A stretch of 8,064 nucleotides of DNA from Betaproteobacteria bacterium (GCA_021732805.1 JAKFUJ010000172.1:1-8064), one strand, 5' to 3'; shown: positions 1 to 6,595, counted from the stretch's first letter. Numbers and translations: made by a program. The notes: a model not told the origin generated them from the letters alone.

Positions 1-373
1 GGTACGGGACGCCGTGCACGTACTGGCGTGGAATGCCGCGCTGATGATGCTGGCCGCGCTGGCCGTGCTGATGCTGGATCCGGCGCTGCCTCTGCCCGTG
101 ATTTACGCGCTGTTCGCAGTGCTTGGCGCAGCTTCCGGTTGCTGGCCGGGCGTGCTGCTCGCCGAAGTCGGCCGGCTTGCCCCTCACGGGCACGTCAGCC
201 TCGCCATCAGCGGCTCTTTGGTGATCACCAGTGTCGGCAAATTCGCCGGGCCGATTATTTTTGCCAACGTCTATGCACTGACCCGCAGTTACAGCATCGC
301 ATTCGCGCTGCTGGCGGTGCCGGCTGCCGTCGCACTGGGCTGCCTGCTCTCCGCCCGTTGTCCGACGCGCTAA
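1..373 (+). CDS. MFS transporter, C-terminal fragment (cut by window edge)
   Basis: Only the last 123 codons are visible. The frame is open from base 2 to the TAA at 371-373, so the gene starts upstream of the window; the GTG at base 14 is internal, not a start. The fragment is very hydrophobic and shows about four membrane-spanning stretches (roughly visible residues 7-24, 29-50, 66-88 and 96-117). A short loop with an AEVGRLAPHG stretch lies between the second and third. That spacing and the small-residue-rich helices (GAASG, VGKFAGP) resemble the last helices of Major Facilitator Superfamily permeases, which move small solutes across the inner membrane using ion gradients. The substrate cannot be inferred. 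The gene ends 9 bp before the cytochrome gene on the same strand, so the two may share a transcript. Family placement is moderately sure; another polytopic permease is possible. Confidence 0.7.
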   Translation, partial: VRDAVHVLAWNAALMMLAALAVLMLDPALPLPVIYALFAVLGAASGCWPGVLLAEVGRLAPHGHVSLAISGSLVITSVGKFAGPIIFANVYALTRSYSIAFALLAVPAAVALGCLLSARCPTR

Positions 374-382
374 ACTGCGCAC

Positions 383-1144
383 ATGCGTCTGCTTTTTCTG
401 ACCCTGTTGCTGAGCATCCTCGCCACCGCGCACGCGGCAGCGCCGCAGACGCTCTACAGTGAGAACTGCGCGCATTGCCATACGCCGGGCATCAGCGGTG
501 CACCGAAAATCGGCGATCACGCCGAATGGTCGCGGCGCATCGGCTCCGGCCTCCAATTGCTGTATCAGGCTGCGATCGAAGGCGTGCCCAACACGACCAT
601 GGCCGCCAAAGGCGGGCACCGTGAATTGAGCGATGCCGACATCCGCGCCGCTGTGGATTTCATGGTTGCAGCGGCGGCATTGCCGCAGGCCACACTCGAA
701 GCCGCAGCGCGTTACGACAAGCTGGGCATCCGTGATCGTGAATTCGTCCGTCTTGATGCCAATTTTGACGGCGTACTGACGCCCGATGAGGTCAAACATG
801 ATCGCGCAATCGCGCAGGCACTGACGCGCTTCGACCGCGACCGCAACGGCAAGCTCGACGCCGCAGAATATCGCGCGCTGGAAACACAACTCGAACGCGA
901 ACGCGCAGCGGTCAGTGTGGATGACGCCCGGCTCATTGCCGACATACGCAAGGCATTGCGTGCATTGCCGGATTTTCCGGAGAAGGACATCAAAATCGAA
1001 GCGGCAGCCGGCGCGGTGATCCTTACCGGCGTCGTTCCCGGCGCTGCAGAGGTGCGGCGCGCCTGGCTGGCTGTGCACCGCACTGCCGGCATCAAGTCCC
1101 TGGATAACCGGCTGGTGTCGGGGGAGTTGCTGGCTTGGGACTGA
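383..1144 (+). CDS. Secreted cytochrome c / EF-hand / BON-domain fusion protein
   Basis: This 253-residue protein begins with a Sec signal peptide (hydrophobic core residues 3-15, likely cleavage near A18-A20), so it should act in the periplasm. A class I cytochrome c domain follows. The haem-binding CAHCH motif is at residues 29-33, and M73 in the NTTMAAKGG stretch is the likely sixth iron ligand, as in cytochrome c5-like proteins. Two EF-hand calcium loops come next: D125-N127-D129-G130...E136 and D151-D153-N155-G156...E162. Residues about 180-247 resemble a BON domain (the ITLTGVV-like strand appears as VILTGVV at 212-218), a fold thought to contact membranes or ligands. The combination suggests a small electron carrier tuned by calcium, but that role is inferred. 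The gene starts 9 bp after the transporter stop. No strong ribosome binding site is visible, so translation may be coupled to the upstream gene. Confidence 0.8.
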   Translation: MRLLFLTLLLSILATAHAAAPQTLYSENCAHCHTPGISGAPKIGDHAEWSRRIGSGLQLLYQAAIEGVPNTTMAAKGGHRELSDADIRAAVDFMVAAAALPQATLEAAARYDKLGIRDREFVRLDANFDGVLTPDEVKHDRAIAQALTRFDRDRNGKLDAAEYRALETQLERERAAVSVDDARLIADIRKALRALPDFPEKDIKIEAAAGAVILTGVVPGAAEVRRAWLAVHRTAGIKSLDNRLVSGELLAWD

Positions 1145-1180
1145 CCTTCAGGATTTGCAGGGGCCGATCTCATTCACCCC

Positions 1181-1204
1181 GTTCCCCTGAGCCTGTCGAA
1201 GGGC
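1181..1204. repeat. Short dispersed-type palindrome (GAGCCTGTCGAA class)
   Basis: The sequence CCCCTGAGCCTGTCGAAGGG (1184-1203) has complementary ends, CCCT at 1185-1188 and AGGG at 1200-1203, around a GAGCCTGTCGA core. From memory, this core is typical of a short intergenic repeat scattered through many beta- and gammaproteobacterial genomes. It sits between the converging cytochrome and CBS genes, where such elements often occur and may help end transcription from both sides. Only one copy lies in the window, so its repeat status rests on recognition, not on counting. Confidence 0.5.
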
Positions 1205-1228
1205 AATCAGTCCTCAACCAGCCGTGCA

Positions 1229-1663
1229 CTACGCCAATATCTGGCTGACCTGTTCCTGCCGCAACAACTCGTACACAAAAGCCTCCAGTTCCGGCCCCAG
1301 TGCGTCGCGCACCGAGATCATGCCGATCGGACGGCCGTTCTCGACCACGGGCAAATGGCGGAAACGGCTTTCATGCATGAAGCCCAGCGCATGAGTAAAC
1401 GGCCGGTCCGGTGAGATGGTCTTCGGATTCGCGGTCATCACCTTGCTGAGCGGCGTCGTACCGCCGTCGAGTCCCGCGGCCAGCACACGAAACAGGCCGT
1501 CGCGTTCGGTGAACACGCCAACCAGTTTACCGTCGTCGACAACCATCATCGCGCCGACATTGCGCTGTTTCATCAAGCCCGCCGCCTCGGCGACAGTGGT
1601 CGTGGAAGGAGCGGTCAGCAGTTCCTGACCTTCGATAATCTGACGGATTGTGCGTTCGGTCAT
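1229..1663 (-). CDS. Two-CBS-domain protein
   Basis: This 144-residue soluble protein is built almost wholly from two CBS domains, about residues 13-64 and 76-124. The usual signatures are present: VGAMMVVDDGKLVGVFTERD at 36-55 and the second copy with RHLPVVENGRPIGMISVRD at 102-120. Paired CBS domains fold into a Bateman module that binds adenine nucleotides such as AMP, ATP or SAM, and stand-alone versions are thought to sense energy state and regulate partners. The partner is unknown here. The ATG at 1661-1663 is chosen because a GGAGG lies six bases upstream of it; an in-frame extension to 1720 exists but lacks such a site and adds residues atypical of the family. It is the last gene of the minus-strand series, 115 bp after the DinB-like gene, and may have its own promoter. 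Confidence 0.88.
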   Translation of the reverse strand: MTERTIRQIIEGQELLTAPSTTTVAEAAGLMKQRNVGAMMVVDDGKLVGVFTERDGLFRVLAAGLDGGTTPLSKVMTANPKTISPDRPFTHALGFMHESRFRHLPVVENGRPIGMISVRDALGPELEAFVYELLRQEQVSQILA

Positions 1664-1753
1664 CAGCTGCCTCCGTTCGCAGAGCAGGGAATGTGTTGAA
1701 TTCCCGTTGGAAAACCACACCGCGGAAAAATGCGATGCCCGTTTTATTTTTAG

Positions 1754-1782
1754 ATGCTACGCGCCGACCGCGCTCAGGTCAA
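1754..1782 (-). promoter_or_regulatory. Candidate sigma-70 promoter for the CBS gene
   Basis: On the minus strand, TTGACC (complement of 1777-1782) and TAGCAT (complement of 1754-1759) are separated by exactly 17 bp, and the downstream stretch is AT-rich. The -35 box matches the TTGACA consensus at five of six positions and the -10 box matches TATAAT at four of six. The boxes lie about 90-120 bp ahead of the CBS start and overlap the DinB stop codon. This would allow the CBS gene to be expressed apart from the upstream genes. It is a pattern match only. Confidence 0.35.
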
Positions 1783-2306
1783 ACCGCAACCTGACTGCCG
1801 GCCTTCGCAGCCTCCCGCATGTACACCGGCAGATCCATCGTCGGCGGCCGGCAGCCCGGCACTTCGTAAATCATGTCAGCCACGTATCCACGGTGATAAT
1901 TGGTATGCATCACGATATGCAGCAGTATTTCACCGCGGGTCATCGCACCGGGCGTGCCGCCGATCAGCATGTAGTTCACCGTTTCGGCAAGGCCCGCGTC
2001 GGTCTGCGCATCGCTCCATGCCACATACCAGGCATCCACTGCCTGCTGCAGCCGCCACAATTCGGCCAGCGGCGGGTGATCCTTGGTGTTGCGCGCGTCA
2101 TATCCGTGTTCACGGCCTTCGAGATGCCCCTGCCAGATGCGGTCGATCACGTAATTGTGATTCAGCGTATGCACCATGTTCCTGAACAACGAAGTGCGCG
2201 GTTTCTCCGCCTCTCCCTCGGGCAACGCGACCACCGCATCGAACATGACTTTGTTCGACCACGCGTTGTAGCGGGCCAGCATGCGTGCAGTGTCAGCGGT
2301 CAGCAT
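1779..2306 (-). CDS. DinB-family four-helix metal-binding protein
   Basis: The 175-residue product has the marks of the DinB/YfiT-like superfamily, four-helix bundles holding a divalent metal with three histidines. The likely ligands are H50 (in LNHNYVIDRIW, the usual LNHxxxxDRIW motif) and H134 plus H138 (HTNYHRGYV, the usual HxxxHRGQ motif). An early ARYNAWSN stretch (residues 11-18) is also typical. Characterised relatives include thiol-dependent transferases and mycothiol-dependent maleylpyruvate isomerase, but many members have no known reaction. There is no signal peptide, so it is cytoplasmic. The ATG at 2304-2306 follows AAGGA by six bases, and the stop codon of Bug 1 lies inside that ribosome binding site (TAAGGA), so the two genes are probably translated in succession. 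The substrate is unknown; proximity to Bug 1 hints at the same small molecule. Confidence 0.87.
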   Translation of the reverse strand: MLTADTARMLARYNAWSNKVMFDAVVALPEGEAEKPRTSLFRNMVHTLNHNYVIDRIWQGHLEGREHGYDARNTKDHPPLAELWRLQQAVDAWYVAWSDAQTDAGLAETVNYMLIGGTPGAMTRGEILLHIVMHTNYHRGYVADMIYEVPGCRPPTMDLPVYMREAAKAGSQVAV

Positions 2307-2315
2307 TGATCATCC

Positions 2316-3293
2316 TTATCGATCCGTTTGCAGGTTGGCGTCCTTGACCACCTTGGTCCATTTGGCAATCTCGGATTTGACATGGGCAGCGAACTGCGCC
2401 GGCGTTGCAGACTTCGCAACCGTGATGCCCTGATCTTCCAGCCGTTTCTTCAACGGCCCTGAGAGCACTTTGTTGCCGTCGGCGTTGAGTTTGGCGAGGA
2501 TGGGCTGCGGCACCTTCGACTGGGTGCACAGACCGTACCAGCCGGTGACGTCATAACCCTCCACGCCCGACTCGGCAAACGTCGGTACGTCCGGCACCTG
2601 TGCATTACGCTCCGCGGAGGTCACCGCCAGCGCGCGAACACGACCGGCCTTGATCGCACCCAGCGGACCGCCGGCCAGATTGCCGACCGAAGATTCCATG
2701 TGTCCGCTCATCACGTCAGCCAGCGCCAGCGCGGCGCCCTTGTACGGCACATGCACGATGTTGATGCCGGCAAGGGTTTTCCAGTACTCGATCGACAGAT
2801 GCGGTGAAGCGCCGACCCCGGATGAACCGAAATTCAGTTTTCCCGGATATTTTTTCGCATACGCGCTGTACTGCTGCAGCGTCCTGAACGGCAGCGACGG
2901 ATGCACCATGAATACATTGGGCAAACCGCCGATGAATACCGGAAACGCGAAATCGGCAACAGGGTCGTAGGTCAGGCGCCCGGTAAATCGCGCGGGCGTG
3001 ATCGCATGCGATCCGATGTTGCAGAACACCAGCGTGTATCCGTCGGGATTCGCTTTCGCCGTGAACTCGGTCGCGATATTGCCTGCCGCGCCCGGGCGAT
3101 TTTCCACCAGCACGTTGCTGCCCCACAGTTCACCCAGCGCCTGCGCTATCATGCGCGCCGTGGTATCGGTGCCGCCGCCGGGAGCATAACCGACGAGTAT
3201 GCGCACCGGCTTGCCGTCCGGATAATTCTGCGCAACTGCAGAGCCCGCGAACAATGCGATGCCGGCCAGGATGATGCGTGCACTATTTTTCAT
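2316..3293 (-). CDS. Bug/TctC-family solute-binding protein 1
   Basis: This 325-residue periplasmic binding protein belongs to the tripartite tricarboxylate transporter receptor family (Bug, TctC). Such proteins catch small carboxylates, amino acids or their analogues and deliver them to a TctA/TctB membrane complex. A signal peptide spans residues 1-21, with cleavage likely after AVA. Family landmarks in order are GYAPGGGTD (35-43, the ligand-carboxylate loop), ENRPGAAGNI (64-73), ANPDGYT (81-87), GSSGVGASPHL (156-166), HVPYKG (181-186), GRVRALAVT (217-225) and VPDVPTFAESGVEGY (233-247). Length is normal for the family. The start follows AGGAGG by nine bases. It lies 41 bp after Bug 2 and 9 bp before the DinB-like gene, so the three may form one transcript. 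Ligand specificity cannot be read with confidence. Confidence 0.93.
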   Translation of the reverse strand: MKNSARIILAGIALFAGSAVAQNYPDGKPVRILVGYAPGGGTDTTARMIAQALGELWGSNVLVENRPGAAGNIATEFTAKANPDGYTLVFCNIGSHAITPARFTGRLTYDPVADFAFPVFIGGLPNVFMVHPSLPFRTLQQYSAYAKKYPGKLNFGSSGVGASPHLSIEYWKTLAGINIVHVPYKGAALALADVMSGHMESSVGNLAGGPLGAIKAGRVRALAVTSAERNAQVPDVPTFAESGVEGYDVTGWYGLCTQSKVPQPILAKLNADGNKVLSGPLKKRLEDQGITVAKSATPAQFAAHVKSEIAKWTKVVKDANLQTDR

Positions 3294-3334
3294 GTACTGA
3301 CTCCTCCTCGGTAAGAATCAAACTGCATCGATAA

Positions 3335-4318
3335 TCAGGGCTTGATATTGTTGTCGCGGATGACCCGGGCCCAGCGGGTCATCTCGTTGCTTGTCCACTG
3401 CCGCAGTTCTTCAGGACTGCTGACCACCAGCTCCATGCCCAACTGCTCGCCGAGCAGTTTGCGCACATCGGACTGGTTCAGCACCTTGACCACTTCACCG
3501 TGGAATTTTTTGAGTATCGCCGGCGGGGTGCGTGCGGTCGTGAAAATGCCCCACCACGCATAAGCGGTGACACCCTTGTAACCCTCCTCGAGCAGCGTCG
3601 GCACATTGGGCAGCGTCGCCGCGCGGGCGTCCCCGGTGGTAGCCAGCGCGCGTACCCGGCCATCGTTGACGAACGGGGTCACCAGCGCGGTGGAACCGAT
3701 GCCGAGATCGATCTGATTGCCCATCACCGCCACCGTCATCGGCCCGCCGCCCTTGTACGGCACATGCACGATCTTGAAACCGCCCGCCTGTGATGCCAGC
3801 GTCAGCGCAAGGTGCCCGAGACTGCCGGCGCCGACGGTGCCATAGGTCACCGTGTCGGGTTTCGCCTTGGCGAGTTTGACGACATCGCCCATGGTTTTGT
3901 ACGGCTTCGACGGATGGGTGATGATGCCGTAGGGTGCGCGCCCCACCAGCATCACCGGCGCCAGATCCTTCTGCGTATCGAACGACAGATCCGGCAGCAG
4001 CGATGGGTTCACTGCATGGGTGTCGAAGACGAACACATAGGTGTAACCGTCGGGATTGGCCTTGGCGGCGATGCCGGTGCCGATGGTGCCGGAACCGCCG
4101 GTGCGGTTATCGACGATGAACTGCTGACCCAGCGCCGCATTCAGTTTGGCGCCGATCAACCGCGCCAGCGGATCCACCGTGCCGCCCGGCGGAAACGGCA
4201 CAATAAAGCGCACCGGCTTCACCGGAAACTCCTGCGCCGAAGCGCCGATGGACAGGCCACTGCACAATGCCATTGCCGCAAATACCGCGGCCCGGCGCTT
4301 GCTGTTCGTTGCCATCAT
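3335..4318 (-). CDS. Bug/TctC-family solute-binding protein 2
   Basis: The product is 327 residues and carries the full set of Bug-family landmarks: VPFPPGGTVDPLAR (40-53), DNRTGGSGTIG (70-80), ANPDGYT (87-93), GTVGAGSLGHL (160-170), HVPYKGG (185-191), GRVRALATT (220-228) and LPNVPTLLEEGYKG (236-249). A basic N-terminus (SKRR, 6-9) and hydrophobic core end in a GASA cleavage site near residue 28, so it is exported. Start choice: a GGAGG lies five bases before the ATG at 4316-4318 and eight before a second ATG at 4313-4315, so either may be used. A longer version beginning with GTG at 4322-4324 would abut the ribosome binding site with no spacing and is rejected. The preceding 76 bp are AT-rich and carry a palindrome shared with the divergent region upstream of Bug 4, which suggests separate control from Bug 3 and Bug 4. 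Confidence 0.92.
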   Translation of the reverse strand: MMATNSKRRAAVFAAMALCSGLSIGASAQEFPVKPVRFIVPFPPGGTVDPLARLIGAKLNAALGQQFIVDNRTGGSGTIGTGIAAKANPDGYTYVFVFDTHAVNPSLLPDLSFDTQKDLAPVMLVGRAPYGIITHPSKPYKTMGDVVKLAKAKPDTVTYGTVGAGSLGHLALTLASQAGGFKIVHVPYKGGGPMTVAVMGNQIDLGIGSTALVTPFVNDGRVRALATTGDARAATLPNVPTLLEEGYKGVTAYAWWGIFTTARTPPAILKKFHGEVVKVLNQSDVRKLLGEQLGMELVVSSPEELRQWTSNEMTRWARVIRDNNIKP

Positions 4319-4394
4319 GCGCACCTCCAGATAGTTTATTAACCGTTTAAAATCAATTACTTATGACAATTTATGGTCTGGACCCCGGCGCACG
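4319..4394 (-). promoter_or_regulatory. AT-rich leader upstream of Bug 2
   Basis: This gap separates Bug 3 from Bug 2 in an otherwise tightly packed set, and positions 4331-4376 are markedly richer in A and T than the surrounding coding DNA. It contains the 4341-4358 copy of an 18-bp element found also in the divergent control region. A six-base inverted repeat (TCCAGA at 4326-4331 and TCTGGA at 4377-4382) flanks the AT-rich core, and on the transcript one arm overlaps the Bug 2 ribosome binding site. No clean -35/-10 pair with normal spacing could be found, and no convincing terminator for Bug 3. A promoter here is inferred from composition and the shared element. Confidence 0.4.
4341..4358. 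promoter_or_regulatory. Candidate operator, copy A
   Basis: The 18-mer AACCGTTTAAAATCAATT matches the palindromic element at 6454-6471 at 15 of 18 positions. Its right half (AATCAATT) is intact, while its left half has two C bases that break the symmetry. It lies 23 bp upstream of the Bug 2 start, a typical place for a repressor or activator site. The regulator is not in the window. AT-rich sequences match one another by chance more easily than GC-rich ones, which limits confidence. Confidence 0.35.
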
Positions 4395-5372
4395 TCAATC
4401 GATTTTTGCACCGGCGCGCTTGATCACTTCACCCCAGCGTTCGCGGTCACTGCGCACCAGTTTCCAGAATTCTTCCGGCGTTCCGGGATGCGGCTCGGAG
4501 CCCAGCGCGGCAATGCGTCGCGCGCCATCGGCTGAAGTAACCGCCTTGTTCAGTGCGGCATTGAGCACCTTGATCATCGCCTGCGGTGTTTTTGCCGGCG
4601 CCACCATGCCGTGCCACACCGTCATCACGAATCCCGGAACACCGGCTTCAACTACTGTCGGGATTTCCGGAAAAATCGACGATCGTGCCGGTCCGGTCAC
4701 CGCCAGTCCGCGCACGCGTCCGGCTTTGACATGCGGCGTGACCGAGTTGAGGCCTTCCATCATCAGTTGCACCTGCCCCGACATCAGGTCCACCAGCGCA
4801 GCGGCGCCGCCCTTGTACGGCACATGCACGATCTTGATGCCGGTCATCGTTTTCAGCAGTTCAAATCCGATATGCCCCGGTGCGCCATTGCTGGATGAAC
4901 CGTTCAACAGTTTGTCCGGATTCTTTTTTGCGTAATCGATGACTTCCTTCAGATTGGTGAACGGCGTTTTCAGGCTGGCCAGTATCATCTGATGGCCGCT
5001 GACTGTCTGCCCGATCGGCGCCAGATCGCGCAATGCATTGACTGACTGTTTCTGCAGCAGGTGCGGCGCAATGGCCAGCGCACCGATAGGTGCATAGGCA
5101 ATCGTGTAACCATCGGCTGGGGCCTGCACGGTTAGTTCCAGCCCCAGCTGCAAGGCCCCGCCGGGCCGGTTGTCGACAACGATCTGCTGGTTGATTTCTC
5201 GCGACAGTTCGATGGCGACGATGCGCGCCGCATTGTCGGTCGAACTGCCGATGTTCTGCGGCACGATCATGCGGATCGGGCGTTCGGGATACGCGGCCTG
5301 CGCCGTCGATAGTGCCATCAACAGCGGCAGTCCCGCCAGACAACCGAACCATTTATCGCCGCACCCCTGCAT
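4395..5372 (-). CDS. Bug/TctC-family solute-binding protein 3 (divergent ligand loop)
   Basis: This 325-residue exported protein has a signal peptide ending near STAQA (residue 26) and clear family landmarks: DNRPGGALQLG (67-77), APADGYT (84-90), NGSSSNGAPGHIG (157-169), HVPYKGG (183-189), GRVRGLAVT (218-226) and FPEIPTVVEAGVPGF (234-248). The first ligand-binding loop is unusual: where the sister proteins read VPFPPGG or GYAPGGG before the conserved aspartate, it reads VPQNIGSSTD (37-46), with the prolines and one glycine replaced. This loop normally holds the ligand carboxylate through backbone amides and water, so the ligand or its geometry may differ. The ATG at 5370-5372 follows AGGAG, and the Bug 4 stop codon TAG is the first part of that site, giving a 9-bp gap and likely translational coupling with Bug 4. 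Confidence 0.92.
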   Translation of the reverse strand: MQGCGDKWFGCLAGLPLLMALSTAQAAYPERPIRMIVPQNIGSSTDNAARIVAIELSREINQQIVVDNRPGGALQLGLELTVQAPADGYTIAYAPIGALAIAPHLLQKQSVNALRDLAPIGQTVSGHQMILASLKTPFTNLKEVIDYAKKNPDKLLNGSSSNGAPGHIGFELLKTMTGIKIVHVPYKGGAAALVDLMSGQVQLMMEGLNSVTPHVKAGRVRGLAVTGPARSSIFPEIPTVVEAGVPGFVMTVWHGMVAPAKTPQAMIKVLNAALNKAVTSADGARRIAALGSEPHPGTPEEFWKLVRSDRERWGEVIKRAGAKID

Positions 5373-5381
5373 CGCGCTCTC

Positions 5382-6380
5382 CTATTTATCGCTGGTGATG
5401 CCCGCAGCCTTGACCGTTTTGGTCCACTTCTCGAGCTCGGCACGGATGAACTTGCGCGCTTCATCCGGATTGTTACCAACAGGCACCGACCCCAGCCGCG
5501 CCAGCCGTTCCCTGATGTCCGCCATCGCGAGGATGCGCACCGATTCCTTGTTCAGTCTGTCGACCACCGCTGCGGGAATTTTTGCCGGCCCCATCAATAC
5601 GCCCCATGACGTGGATTCATAACCGGGCACGGTATCGGCAATCGGCGGCACATCCGGCAATTCGGCGGAACGCGCCTTGGACGTCACACCCAGCGGCCGC
5701 AGCCGGTTGGCCTTGATGTGCGGCAACGTGGCGATCACCGTATCGAACATCAGGTTGACGCGACCGGCGATCAGGTCGGGATGCGCAGCCGTGCTGCCCT
5801 TGTACGGCACGTGGGTCATTTTGGTGCCGGTCATCAGCTTGAACAGTTCGGCGGTCATGTGCGGCGAACTGCCGGTGCCGCTAGAGGCAAACGTCAGGCT
5901 GTCGGGTTTGGCTTTGGCGAGATCGATCAGTTCCTTCACCGATTTCACCTGGAACTGGTTGCCCGTGACCAGGATCAGCGGATTCGACGCAGTGATGGTG
6001 ACAAAAGTGAAATCGCGTTCGGAGTTGTATGGCAGCTTGTGAATCGCCGGATTGATGGCAAAACTCAACGCCACCAGTCCCAGCGTATAACCATCGGGCG
6101 CGGCCTTGGCCACCAGATCGGTGCCGATGATGCCGGTGGCGCCGGTGCGGTTATCGACCACCGCGTTGACGCCCCAACCCTGCGAAAATTTTTCGGCAAA
6201 CATGCGCGCCGTGACATCGGACGCGCCGCCCGGCGGGAACGGCACGATGATGCGGATCGGACGCTCCGGATAAGCCGCGGTCGCCGGCGCCAGCCACGCA
6301 CCTGCTGCGCACAACGCGGCCAACACTGCTGCGCCGCGCAGACGCAAAGCCGGCGCGGTCCTGCCTGATGCTGCATGCAT
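5382..6380 (-). CDS. Bug/TctC-family solute-binding protein 4
   Basis: The 332-residue product is the first gene of the minus-strand series and diverges from the hydrolase gene. Family landmarks are VPFPPGGASDVTAR (46-59), DNRTGATGIIG (76-86), AAPDGYT (93-99), ASSGTGSSPHM (165-175), HVPYKG (190-195), LGVTSKARSAELPDVPPI (230-247) and the C-terminal LEKWTKTVKAAGI helix (316-328). The signal peptide has a basic start (R7, R13, R15), a long alanine/leucine core and a probable cut after PATA (residue 35), just before AYPERPIR. The ATG at 6378-6380 is chosen because GGAGG stands seven bases before it; an in-frame TTG at 6414-6416 would add twelve residues without a ribosome binding site. Role: periplasmic capture of a small, probably carboxylated solute for a membrane transporter not encoded here. 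Confidence 0.93.
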   Translation of the reverse strand: MHAASGRTAPALRLRGAAVLAALCAAGAWLAPATAAYPERPIRIIVPFPPGGASDVTARMFAEKFSQGWGVNAVVDNRTGATGIIGTDLVAKAAPDGYTLGLVALSFAINPAIHKLPYNSERDFTFVTITASNPLILVTGNQFQVKSVKELIDLAKAKPDSLTFASSGTGSSPHMTAELFKLMTGTKMTHVPYKGSTAAHPDLIAGRVNLMFDTVIATLPHIKANRLRPLGVTSKARSAELPDVPPIADTVPGYESTSWGVLMGPAKIPAAVVDRLNKESVRILAMADIRERLARLGSVPVGNNPDEARKFIRAELEKWTKTVKAAGITSDK

Positions 6381-6595
6381 GTCATCTCCTCCAGATGAGC
6401 CTGCATTGTGGCCCAAGCCGCCGTATCGATGGAAGCGTTTTGGTGGAAAAAATAATTGTTTTAAATCAATTGTTTGTATTTACATTTCGGAATCATGCGG
6501 GTCGGTATGGCTGCACCCACGGCCACCGTAGCGCCCAATTTGGCCGTGCGCGAGAATACGCGCCTCACGCATCACGCGAACTTTCCGGAGGCGAA
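6381..6595. promoter_or_regulatory. Divergent control region, Bug 4 / hydrolase
   Basis: This 215-bp gap between two outward-facing genes must hold the promoter of Bug 4 on the minus strand and of the hydrolase on the plus strand. Both ends carry good ribosome binding sites (GGAGG before each start). Its centre, about 6446-6487, is AT-rich with runs of A and T and contains the 18-bp palindrome. Candidate hexamers such as TTGTTT occur on the plus strand, but no -35/-10 pair with good spacing and matches stands out on either strand. A regulator bound to the palindrome could control both directions. Confidence 0.55.
6454..6471. promoter_or_regulatory. Candidate operator palindrome, copy B
   Basis: AATTGTTTTAAATCAATT is an almost perfect inverted repeat around a TTTAAA centre: 16 of 18 bases are symmetric, the exception being the pair at positions 6 and 13. 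It lies 73 bp upstream of the Bug 4 start and 124 bp upstream of the hydrolase start. Size and symmetry fit a dimeric helix-turn-helix regulator, and its position in the divergent region fits joint control. A similar element precedes Bug 2. The regulator family cannot be told from the site alone. Confidence 0.45.

Noticed and set aside
1664..1720. N-terminal extension of the CBS protein by 19 residues
   Set aside because: The ATG at 1661-1663 has a well-placed GGAGG; the extension lies upstream of that site and is unlike the family.
1650..2309. 219-codon plus-strand reading frame opposite the DinB gene
   Set aside because: It is antisense to a gene with clear family motifs, rich in His and Arg as expected from the reverse frame of GC-rich DNA, and shows no recognisable domain.
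4381..4394. Small GGTC-CA-GACC hairpin after the Bug 3 stop as a terminator
   Set aside because: The stem is four base pairs with a two-base loop and no following U run, too weak for an intrinsic terminator.
5718..6368. 216-codon plus-strand reading frame opposite Bug 4
   Set aside because: It mirrors a well-supported coding region, and its repeated Arg/Gly/His-rich make-up is the usual shadow of a GC-rich gene. Similar antisense frames opposite Bug 1, 2 and 3 were dropped for the same reason.
6368..6595. In-frame upstream extension of the hydrolase by 76 residues
   Set aside because: It crosses the AT-rich control region and overlaps the Bug 4 start, has no ribosome binding site, and its residues resemble no part of the family, while the ATG at 6596 has a GGAGG in front.
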